From Chthonomonas sp. UBA2391 (lineage in GTDB: Bacteria; Armatimonadota; Fimbriimonadia; Fimbriimonadales; Fimbriimonadaceae), in NCBI GenBank assembly GCA_002343825.1, contig DDSL01000060.1, positions 1-25,906 of the forward strand: a DNA stretch of 25,906 nt. The letters are read 5' to 3'. Below, one piece after another: positions 15,449 through 22,015 of the stretch. Numbering within the stretch: the first letter of the stretch is position 1; every line of letters begins with the position of its first letter. The notes under the pieces were generated by a model that worked only from the letters and a program-made list of their open reading frames with translations, was not told the DNA's origin and did no database searches. Both the position numbers and the translations under genes were made by a program.

Positions 15449-15531
15449 GCGATTGTGATGCGCCCGGTGTCCAAGGACACGTCATGACGGAACGCATCCC
15501 ATGGTCTCAACCATGGCGCTACTCCCCTTCG
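15439..15531 (-). ncRNA. yybP-ykoY (Mn2+) riboswitch aptamer upstream of htpX-terC
   Basis: Read on the minus strand, the two near-invariant blocks of the yybP-ykoY family are present: GGGGAGTAGC (15527-15518) and GCAAGACC (15450-15443). P1 is CGAAGG (15531-15526) with CCTTCG (15444-15439). A hairpin CCATGGT-TGAG-ACCATGG (15516-15499) follows. A long arm GATGCG/CGCATC (15498-15493 with 15462-15457) holds the inner loop with CCGTCA and CCGG and closes with GTGTCC/GGACAC. This is the two-legged plan of the Mn2+ aptamer, in which loops L1 and L3 dock side by side around the metal. I recognised it by motif and pairing, without a covariance search. It precedes htpX, with terC, a classic target, two genes further on. 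Confidence 0.9.
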
Positions 15532-15589
15532 GTTCTCTTCTTTCAACGATACCGGATCGTACAAAGTTTCGTCTGAGAATCGCCGAATC

Positions 15590-16510
15590 TCAACTTTGGC
15601 CGACAAGATTTCGAAGCGCGGGCTCAAGATCAGGGAATTTGAACTCGAATCCGGCCTCTAGGGCGGCTTTAGGTAGCACGTAGTTTCCACGTGTCACGAG
15701 CTCGGGCTCGGGGGCGCCAAAGAGGCTCGCTAGTTGGAGGGCAAAGCTGGGGGCGGGGGGTGCCCACGGTCGGCCGACAATGCGGCGGAGGGTCGCCATG
15801 AGAGTGCTGAAGTCCACCGGATTGGGGGCCGTGCCGTTGATGATCGCGGGGCGGTCGGCCTCGGTCATCCAGAGAAATTGGGCGACGAGATCGTCGAGGT
15901 GAATCCAGCTCTGGCCTTGCTTGCCGCTGCCGACATGGCCGCCGATAAAGAGCTTCGTGAGCTGAAGAAGCGGTGGTAGAGCTCCCCCGCCAGGGCCCAA
16001 GACAACGCCGATCCGGACGAAGCGCAGATTCACTCCGGCCGGGCAACTCGACCGTGCAGCATCTTCCCACTTTCGGCAGACCTCGGTCAGAAACTCCTCG
16101 GGTTGCTCCGGGGCGCTGGTCTCATCCTTGCGAGCCGCATCGTTGTATCCGTAGAAGCCGATCGCGCTAGCATTGATCCAAACCTTGGGCTTGTCGCTCA
16201 CTTGGTCCAGAGCTATTCCGATCGCTCGGGTGGATTCGACACGCGAACTCTCGATCTCTTTCTTGGCCATCGGGGTCCACTTGGTGGCAACGCTCCGACC
16301 GGCGAGGTTGATGACGGCGTGGGCACCCTCAAGGGCATGCTTCCATTCTCCGACGGTCCGAGCATCCCAGGCGATCGTCTGGACTCCTCCTGACTCGGGC
16401 TTGGAGGACCGGCTGAGGATGGTCACCTCCATCCCTCTGGCTCGCGCGGCCCGAGTCAAGGCCTGGCCGATGAACCCGCTTCCGCCCGCGATGACCAGTT
16501 TTTGGCTCAC
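15590..16510 (-). CDS. TIGR01777-type NAD-dependent epimerase (YfcH-like)
   Basis: A 306-residue protein of the atypical short-chain dehydrogenase class. I start it at GTG 16510, which overlaps the ubiX stop (GTGA, 16507-16510). The longer frame upstream is a shadow of ubiX. The Rossmann motif is IAGGSGFIGQAL (6-17), followed by SRSS. VINLAGRSVATKW is the family block, and ASAIGFYG contains the Tyr of the active site. The C-terminal part has the DUF1731-like LPKAALEAGFEFKFPDLEPAL. Its substrate is not known for the family; a cell-division-related role (SulA-like label) is historical and unsupported here. It is translationally coupled to ubiX. Confidence 0.88.
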   Translation of the reverse strand: MSQKLVIAGGSGFIGQALTRAARARGMEVTILSRSSKPESGGVQTIAWDARTVGEWKHALEGAHAVINLAGRSVATKWTPMAKKEIESSRVESTRAIGIALDQVSDKPKVWINASAIGFYGYNDAARKDETSAPEQPEEFLTEVCRKWEDAARSSCPAGVNLRFVRIGVVLGPGGGALPPLLQLTKLFIGGHVGSGKQGQSWIHLDDLVAQFLWMTEADRPAIINGTAPNPVDFSTLMATLRRIVGRPWAPPAPSFALQLASLFGAPEPELVTRGNYVLPKAALEAGFEFKFPDLEPALRNLVGQS

Positions 16511-17106
16511 CGCTCGACCATCCACTGCTTCATGAGGTCCTGCTCGACGCCGAGATTTTGGAGGATCCGCGCCACGACCGTATCGGCCAATTCTTCGAGC
16601 GTTTTGGGGCGGCTGTACCAAGCTGGGGCGGCGGGGATGACGGTCGCTCCGACCTCGCTGAGGGTCGTGAGGTTGCGGAGCATGATGGTATTCATCGGCA
16701 TCTCTCGTGGAACGACGATGAGCCTGCGGCCTTCCTTGAGGCAGACATCGGCGCACCGGGTGAGGAGGTCGTCACTGATTCCGTGGGCGATCCGTCCTGC
16801 CGTGCCCATGCTGCAAGGGACGATGACCATCCCATCGTGGCGGAAGGACCCACTGGCAGGTGGAGTGAAGTAATCTTTGCGGTCTAAAAGTTCAATATTG
16901 GGATACTCCGCGCCGAGCCACTCTTGAGAATAAAAGGGGTTGACCTTGGGGGCGACGCCAAGTTCTTGGAGGCTGACCTGGGTGGCCTGCTCGCTGAGGA
17001 TCAGATAGATCTTTTCGAACTTCTGAGCGGCTTGGATCAGGAATCTTTGGGCATAAATGGCCCCGCTGGCCCCGGTGACTCCGACGACCAACTTTCCGGT
17101 ACTCAT
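16507..17106 (-). CDS. ubiX: Flavin prenyltransferase UbiX
   Basis: A 199-residue enzyme that joins dimethylallyl phosphate to FMN to give prenyl-FMN, the cofactor of UbiD decarboxylases. The N-terminal VGVTGASGAIYAQ (8-20) is the FMN-binding loop. VPCSMGTAGRIAHGISDDLLTRCADVCLKEGR and VPREMPMNTIMLRNL are the family's characteristic blocks. Length is normal. It lies upstream of and overlaps the epimerase. A UbiD homologue on the same strand starts about 3.3 kb upstream, separated by glyQ and a plus-strand gene pair. Confidence 0.95.
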   Translation of the reverse strand: MSTGKLVVGVTGASGAIYAQRFLIQAAQKFEKIYLILSEQATQVSLQELGVAPKVNPFYSQEWLGAEYPNIELLDRKDYFTPPASGSFRHDGMVIVPCSMGTAGRIAHGISDDLLTRCADVCLKEGRRLIVVPREMPMNTIMLRNLTTLSEVGATVIPAAPAWYSRPKTLEELADTVVARILQNLGVEQDLMKQWMVER

Positions 17107-17151
17107 GGCTTGAGTGTACGGAAAATTGATCGGTACGATCTCGGAGGCGTC

Positions 17152-18126
17152 CTAGGCGACTGGGACCTTGTACTGCTCGATGTGCTTGAGACAGCACGCC
17201 CGGACCCGAGCTCGGATTCGATTGATATACGCGGCGCGTTCGGTGACGCTGATCGCTCCGCGGGCATCGAGGACGTTGAAGGTGTGGCTGCACTTGAGCG
17301 CGAGATCGAAGGCCGGGTAGACCAAAGCCTCGGGACCATCTCCCTTTTGGGCGTGTTCGACCCGCAAGCGCTCTTGGGTTTCCTTATCATAAGGCGAGGG
17401 TCCATTTTGGAGGATGCCCAGCTCTTGATCCCAGTGGACCGGGGCATCGAGGACTCGCTTGGACTCGGCCTCCAGCATTTCGAACATTTGGAACAAGAAT
17501 TGGGTGTCGGCGACCTCGAAATTGAAGATGTTGTGTTGCATCTCCAACTGGAAGTCGACATCCTTGTAGCTGCGGGTCTCGTCCCACCGAAGGTCGCTCC
17601 AGAAACTGTTCTGTTTGTTGAGCATCAGGCAGAGTCGCTCGGGTCCGTAGGTGATTTCCGCGCAGACGGGGTTGCACTCGATGCCGCCCATTTGTTGGAA
17701 GAAAGTGAACTGGGTGACTTCGGTTCCATCGACCCAGATCTCCCAGCCGACTCCGCTGGCTCCTGCGGCTTGATCTTCCCAGTCATCTTCGACGAGGCGG
17801 ACGTCGTGTTGGCTGGTGTCGAACCCGATGTGGTCGAGCGATGCGAGGTACCGATCGACGATGTCGTCGGGACTCGGCTTCATGATCACCTGATATTGGT
17901 AGTATCGTTGGCTGCGCTGGGGGTTGCGAGTGTATCGCCCATCGGCAGGGCGACGGCTCGGTTGGACATAGGCCACATTCCAGGATTCGGGACCGAGAAC
18001 CCGAAGCGCGGTGGCGGGATGTTTGGTGCCAGCGCCGACTTCGGTGTCGTAGGGTTGGAGGATTGCGCATCCCTGCCCAGCCCAGTACTCATTCAGCCGA
18101 CGGACCATCTCTTGGAAGGTGACCAT
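17152..18126 (-). CDS. glyQ: Glycyl-tRNA synthetase alpha subunit
   Basis: A 324-residue class II aminoacyl-tRNA synthetase subunit that activates glycine. The start MVTFQEMVRRLNEYWAGQGC is typical. HPATALRVLGPESWNVAYVQPSRRPADGRYTRNPQR is the family signature (usually DGRYGENPNR). EVTQFTFFQQMGG, CAEITYGPERL and SGAISVTERAxYI-like blocks (here ARGAISVTERAAYINRIR) follow. Length is that of the alpha subunit of the tetrameric (alpha2beta2) enzyme. The beta subunit gene (glyS), normally immediately downstream, is absent: the next gene is ubiX. glyS must be elsewhere in the genome. Confidence 0.96.
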   Translation of the reverse strand: MVTFQEMVRRLNEYWAGQGCAILQPYDTEVGAGTKHPATALRVLGPESWNVAYVQPSRRPADGRYTRNPQRSQRYYQYQVIMKPSPDDIVDRYLASLDHIGFDTSQHDVRLVEDDWEDQAAGASGVGWEIWVDGTEVTQFTFFQQMGGIECNPVCAEITYGPERLCLMLNKQNSFWSDLRWDETRSYKDVDFQLEMQHNIFNFEVADTQFLFQMFEMLEAESKRVLDAPVHWDQELGILQNGPSPYDKETQERLRVEHAQKGDGPEALVYPAFDLALKCSHTFNVLDARGAISVTERAAYINRIRARVRACCLKHIEQYKVPVA

Positions 18127-18148
18127 AGTGCAATACTATTTTAGCCGC

Positions 18149-18179
18149 CTTGTGGAATCACCAGATTCCTACCCACAAG
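18149..18179. repeat. Interrupted palindrome between glyQ and the ParD-like gene
   Basis: In the 91-bp divergent space, GGAATC (18154-18159) and GATTCC (18164-18169) form an inverted repeat with a 4-bp spacer. Outer arms CTTGT and ACAAG (18149-18153, 18175-18179) pair if five bases bulge on the right. Ribbon-helix-helix antitoxins usually bind short palindromes in their own promoter, so this is a candidate operator. Confidence 0.4.
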
Positions 18180-18217
18180 AAACTTATTGCTGTCAGATTG
18201 CATCAGAATGATGTAGG

Positions 18218-18526
18218 ATGTCCAAGATGCAGCCCTCAAAGTCCAAGACTTCAGTAAACCGGGGAGATCGGCGGGTGACGGTCACCCTCCCCCGTGCGCT
18301 GGCCAATTATGTCCGTGATCGGGTGGAGATGGGCTACTTTGTCACCGAGAGCGACGTGATTCGTCACGCGCTACTGAACTCCATGCGTGTGGATGACCCG
18401 CCCTCGAAAGAGCTCTCGGACCGGGTTGTCGAAGCGAACCAATCGGCCCTCCAGGACGGCACCCTAGTCATCGAAGAAGGTGACTTGAGAAGCATCGTCG
18501 AGCGACATGGCCGGGTCCAACACTAG
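18218..18526 (+). CDS. ParD-like ribbon-helix-helix protein (antitoxin candidate)
   Basis: A 102-residue protein with a basic N terminus. Residues 18-53 match a ribbon-helix-helix DNA-binding domain: strand RRVTVTLPRALANYV, then helix RDRVEMGYFVTESDVIRHALL. This is the ParD form (L-P-x-x-L-x-x-[YF]-[IV]-x-x-x-V-x-x-G-x-[YF]-x-x-x-S-[DE]-[VY]-[IV]-R). The C-terminal half is acidic (VIEEGDLRSIVERHG), as in antitoxins that wrap a toxin. It overlaps the next gene by 20 bp. An alternative start is ATG 18227. Function as an antitoxin is inferred from fold and gene order. A stand-alone regulator is possible, since the partner is not a recognisable ParE. Confidence 0.8.
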   Translation: MSKMQPSKSKTSVNRGDRRVTVTLPRALANYVRDRVEMGYFVTESDVIRHALLNSMRVDDPPSKELSDRVVEANQSALQDGTLVIEEGDLRSIVERHGRVQH

Positions 18527-18872
18527 CGGACCTCGGTGGCGAGCCGCAAAACTGGTCTCGGTGGCGATTTCGTCGCTGTATTCGGAGTTCTCCAGGATTT
18601 CTCTGGAAGAAGCCGAGGGTTTTCTGGATCTGGTATTGAAATCCTACGATGCCCTCATCGCCGATTACGAGGATGCGGCCTACAGCGGCATCCTGATTGA
18701 ACGTGGCCGAACGGCCAACGGGGTCGAGTATTCCAGAGCGCTCGTTGGGCGTGGTCCCTTCCGTTTGCAGATAGAACCCGATCCGGAAGGAAGACCTTTC
18801 GTTTCAGCTATCTTCGAGGGACCTCGGCTATTGGCAAGTGGAACGATGGTCGAGAAGGATCTAGAGTCCTAG
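18507..18872 (+). CDS. Uncharacterised 121-residue partner of the ParD-like protein
   Basis: I do not recognise this protein. It starts at ATG 18507 inside the end of the ParD-like gene, so the two are translationally coupled. It has an amphipathic, Arg-containing N terminus, a helical stretch from about 18 to 58 (VSVAISSLYSEFSRISLEEAEGFLDLVLKSYDALIADY) and a strand-rich second half with RGRTANGVEY, GRGPFRLQIEP and FVSAIFEGPRLL. It lacks the ParE/RelE core (no W-T/A-x-x-A-x-x-D-L helix or terminal basic strand). Position and size are those of a toxin. Its 3' end overlaps the end of the convergent ubiD gene by 12 bp. It could equally be a small conserved protein of another role. Confidence 0.7.
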   Translation: MAGSNTSGPRWRAAKLVSVAISSLYSEFSRISLEEAEGFLDLVLKSYDALIADYEDAAYSGILIERGRTANGVEYSRALVGRGPFRLQIEPDPEGRPFVSAIFEGPRLLASGTMVEKDLES

Positions 18873-20429
18873 CTTGCTCCAGATCCCATCGATTCTCTTC
18901 ACCACATCGGGAGCCATCTTGATGAGCTTGGGATAATCGCGGTTGTAACCATTTTCCCCGGGCCACTTGTGGGTGCAATCGAAGCCGATCTTTCCGCCAA
19001 AACCTTCGCTGACCGCGGCGTGATCGAGCTGATCGACAGGGCCGCGAGAATGGAGAACGTCTCGCATCGGGTCGCAGTTGGCGCCGAGGCGGAAGAGCAC
19101 CTCGCCGATATCCTGGACGTTGCAATCTTCATCAAAAACGAAAACCATTTTGGTGAAGGCAAGTTGTCCAAGCCCCCAGATTGCGTTCATGACCTTATAG
19201 GCATGCCCGGGATACTTCTTTTTGATCGAAACAAATGCGACGTTGTGGAAGCAAGCGTCCACCGGAAGATTCATGTCGACGATTTCGGGAACTGTCAGCT
19301 GGATCATCGGCATGAAGATCCGCTCCACGGCCTTGCCCATCCACCCATCTTCCATCGGAGGGATCCCGACGATGGTCGCAGGCCAAATCGGCTTTTGTCG
19401 CATCGTCACCGCGGTGACGTGTAGCACGGGGAAGTCACCGGCTAATGAATAGTAGCCAGTATGATCGCCGAAGGGGCCTTCGAGACGTCTTTCGGCGGGA
19501 TCGACATAGCCTTCGATGACGATTTCGGCATCGGCGGGAACCCAGACATCAACGGTCTTGCACTTGACCGTCTTCACATTTTCTTTGCGGAGAAAGCCGG
19601 CGAAGACCATTTCGTCGATCCCCGGAGGAAGAGGAGCAATAGCGCAGAAGTTATAAACGGGATCTCCACCCAAAACCACGGCAACTTCGAACCGACGCTT
19701 ACCGACCTCAGCCGCATCTTCCATTTGTCGTTGGCCGGTCTTGTGCATTTGCCAGTGCATGCCACAGGTCTTTTTGTCATAGAGCAAGACCCGGTACATC
19801 CCGACGTTGCGCTTACCGGTTAAGGGATCGTGGGTGAAGACGAGGGGAAGAGTGACATAGGGGCCAGCATCTTCGGGCCAACAGGTGAGGATAGGAAACT
19901 TCGTGAGGTCGATGTCGTCGCCCATCCAAGTGATTTCTTGGCAGGGAGCCGCGGAAACCTCTTTGGGTCCGACCGTTTTAACTTCACCCCCCATTTCGAG
20001 GGCGAACTTCAGCTTCTCGCCGATCCCCTTGGGCACGTTTCCAGGAGCTTGGAGGAGCTTTCTCAGCCGTGCGGCGTGCTCCTCAAAGTCTTCACAACTG
20101 AGGGCAAGGCTCATCCGCTTCTCGCTCCCCATGGTGTTGATGGCAACGGGATAGTCGAACTTGACGGAGGCATTTGGGTCGGATGTCCACCAGGCTCCTT
20201 CGCGATGGATCGACGGCTGGTTCATCACCGCGCTGGCGTGGTGCGGGGTGCCGAGTCGGTGGGGAGGGCCCACGAGATTTTCGAAAAAGAGTGCCGGGCC
20301 GCCCGACTTCATCACGCGGTCGGCGATCTCTGTGACTTCCAGATAGGGGCTGATCGGCTCTTTGATCCTCTTAAGTTCGTTTCGGGATTCGAGGACTTCG
20401 AGAAAATGCCGGAGGTCGCGATAAGCCAT
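18861..20429 (-). CDS. ubiD: UbiD-family prenyl-FMN-dependent decarboxylase
   Basis: A 522-residue enzyme from ATG 20429 (MAYRDLRHFLEVLE is the family's usual start; the frame is open further upstream but without family sequence). It decarboxylates an aromatic or unsaturated acid using prenyl-FMN made by UbiX. NVGMYRVLLYDKKTCGMHW (about 208-226) carries the conserved Asn and Arg of the cofactor/Mn site. PAERRLEGPFGDHTGYYS (about 311-328) carries the active-site Glu residues. The substrate cannot be read from sequence: 4-hydroxybenzoate-type, futalosine-pathway dihydroxynaphthoate and other acids are all options. It converges with the small unknown gene and diverges from the aldehyde dehydrogenase. 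Confidence 0.93.
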   Translation of the reverse strand: MAYRDLRHFLEVLESRNELKRIKEPISPYLEVTEIADRVMKSGGPALFFENLVGPPHRLGTPHHASAVMNQPSIHREGAWWTSDPNASVKFDYPVAINTMGSEKRMSLALSCEDFEEHAARLRKLLQAPGNVPKGIGEKLKFALEMGGEVKTVGPKEVSAAPCQEITWMGDDIDLTKFPILTCWPEDAGPYVTLPLVFTHDPLTGKRNVGMYRVLLYDKKTCGMHWQMHKTGQRQMEDAAEVGKRRFEVAVVLGGDPVYNFCAIAPLPPGIDEMVFAGFLRKENVKTVKCKTVDVWVPADAEIVIEGYVDPAERRLEGPFGDHTGYYSLAGDFPVLHVTAVTMRQKPIWPATIVGIPPMEDGWMGKAVERIFMPMIQLTVPEIVDMNLPVDACFHNVAFVSIKKKYPGHAYKVMNAIWGLGQLAFTKMVFVFDEDCNVQDIGEVLFRLGANCDPMRDVLHSRGPVDQLDHAAVSEGFGGKIGFDCTHKWPGENGYNRDYPKLIKMAPDVVKRIDGIWSKLGL

Positions 20430-20437
20430 AGGTTGCC

Positions 20438-20447
20438 GACTGCAGTC
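20438..20447. repeat. Perfect 10-bp palindrome in the ubiD/ALDH divergent region
   Basis: GACTGCAGTC is a perfect palindrome 9 bp upstream of the ubiD ATG in a 71-bp divergent space. It may be an operator or coincidence. No convincing -10/-35 pair was seen on either strand there. Confidence 0.25.
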
Positions 20448-20500
20448 TACGCTGGGGAGCCCCCCGCGGTTCGCCGGTCGGATTCTGGTACACCCGAAGC

Positions 20501-22000
20501 ATGAGCGCCCACACTGACCTGATCCGACGCCTGATCCCGGATCTCGACTCCTACCTAGGATCCGATTTGCCCGTCTATTCACCCATCGACGGTCAGCTTT
20601 TGGTGACGCTCAAGGTGGATTCGCAGTCCTCCATTGACGACAAGATTGCTCGAAGCGTCAGCGCTTTTCATCAGTGGAGAGAAGTGCCCGCTCCGCAACG
20701 CGGGGAACTCGTCCGGCGACTCGGCGAAGCCCTGCGGACTCACAAAGAGGACCTGGCGAAACTCGTGACGCTCGAGTGCGGCAAGATTCTGGAGGAGGGT
20801 CGCGGCGAAGTCCAAGAAATGATTGACATTTGCGACTTTGCTGTAGGATTGAGTCGCCAGCTCTATGGACTCACCATTGCAAGCGAGCGTCCCAACCACG
20901 TGATGCAGGAGAACTGGCTCCCTCTCGGCCCGGTGGGGATCATCAGCGCGTTCAATTTTCCGGTGGCGGTCTGGAGCTGGAACTCGTGCTTGGCCTTGGT
21001 TTGTGGCGATCCGTGCCTCTGGAAGCCGAGCGAGAAGACTCCGCTGACGGCCCTCGCCTGTCAGGCGATTTTCGACTCGGTGGCCGAGGGCTATCCGGCC
21101 GACTTGAGTTTGGTGATCCTCGGATTCGCCGAGCAGGGCGATCAGTTGGTCAGCGACTCGCGGGTGCCGCTAATCAGTGCCACCGGATCCACGCGGATGG
21201 GGCGCGCCGTTGGCCCCAAGGTCGCGGCTCGATTTGGAAGGTCCTTGTTGGAGCTTGGCGGCAACAACGCGGTCATCGTGACGCCCTCAGCCGATCTGGG
21301 GATCGCCGTGCCGAGCATCCTGTTTGGATCGGTCGGAACAGCCGGTCAGCGTTGCACCAGCACTCGGCGGGTGATCGCGCACGAGAGTCTTATCGGTCCA
21401 TTGTATGAAAGTCTTTCGAAGGCCGTGAGTCAGATTGGCGAGACTAAGGTCGGAGATCCACTGGAAGCCTCGACATTGGTCGGACCGCTTATTGATCAAG
21501 CCGCCTTTGATGGAATGCAATCGGCGCTGGATCGAATTCGACCGGTGGCGAAGGCCATTACCGGTGGAGAAAGAACGAGGGAAGATCTAGGAACAGGCGC
21601 GTACTATGCTCGCCCGGCGATGGTCCTTCTTTCCGAGAACTCCGCCGTGATCGAGGAAGAGACCTTCGCACCGATCACGTACCTTATCCCGTATCGAACT
21701 CTGGAGGAAGCTCTGGAAATCCACAACTCTGTGCCACAAGGTCTGAGTTCGGCCATCATGACGACGGATGTCCGAGAAGCCGAATACTTCAAGCGGCATA
21801 GCGACTGCGGAATCGCGAACGTCAACATCGGAACCAGTGGGGCGGAGATTGGTGGCGCTTTTGGTGGAGAAAAAGAAACCGGCGGAGGACGAGAATCGGG
21901 AAGCGATAGCTGGAAAGCCTATATGCGGCGACAGACCAGCACTACCTACTTCGGCCGGGAGCGACCTGCTCTCGCACAGGGAATCACGTTCGATGTGTAA
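20501..22000 (+). CDS. Aldehyde dehydrogenase, ALDH7 type (alpha-aminoadipic semialdehyde dehydrogenase-like)
   Basis: A 499-residue NAD(P)-dependent aldehyde dehydrogenase. Catalytic residues are visible: N152 (SAFNFPV), K175 (WKPSEKT), E251 (LELGGNNA) and C285 (GQRCTS). The close NIGTSGAEIGGAFGGEKETGGGRESGSD...YMRRQT is the antiquitin/ALDH7 signature, pointing to alpha-aminoadipate semialdehyde (piperideine-6-carboxylate) as substrate in lysine breakdown. Length is normal. The GxGYxYP gene starts 15 bp downstream, so the two are likely co-transcribed. The 71-bp space to ubiD contains a perfect 10-bp palindrome (GACTGCAGTC, 20438-20447). Confidence 0.92.
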   Translation: MSAHTDLIRRLIPDLDSYLGSDLPVYSPIDGQLLVTLKVDSQSSIDDKIARSVSAFHQWREVPAPQRGELVRRLGEALRTHKEDLAKLVTLECGKILEEGRGEVQEMIDICDFAVGLSRQLYGLTIASERPNHVMQENWLPLGPVGIISAFNFPVAVWSWNSCLALVCGDPCLWKPSEKTPLTALACQAIFDSVAEGYPADLSLVILGFAEQGDQLVSDSRVPLISATGSTRMGRAVGPKVAARFGRSLLELGGNNAVIVTPSADLGIAVPSILFGSVGTAGQRCTSTRRVIAHESLIGPLYESLSKAVSQIGETKVGDPLEASTLVGPLIDQAAFDGMQSALDRIRPVAKAITGGERTREDLGTGAYYARPAMVLLSENSAVIEEETFAPITYLIPYRTLEEALEIHNSVPQGLSSAIMTTDVREAEYFKRHSDCGIANVNIGTSGAEIGGAFGGEKETGGGRESGSDSWKAYMRRQTSTTYFGRERPALAQGITFDV

Positions 22001-22015
22001 CTTCGTAGGTCGGTC

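Noticed and set aside
15397..15627. 76-residue minus-strand open frame over the riboswitch
   Set aside because: The conserved aptamer motifs, P1 and terminator explain the stretch, and the peptide has no recognisable features.
16511..16756. N-terminal extension of the epimerase to 388 residues
   Set aside because: The added residues are translated out of frame from ubiX; the GTG at 16510 places the Rossmann motif at the usual distance from the start.
16924..18144. 406-residue plus-strand open frame across ubiX and glyQ
   Set aside because: It spans two confidently identified minus-strand genes and its product is unlike any family I know.
18507..18872. ParE toxin as the partner of the ParD-like protein
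   Set aside because: The expected ParE helix and strand motifs are missing, so I list it as an unrecognised protein.
20430..20582. N-terminal extension of UbiD to 573 residues
   Set aside because: The extra 51 residues are R/G/S/C-rich, run into the divergent ALDH gene and are absent from the family, which starts near MAYRDLRHFLE.
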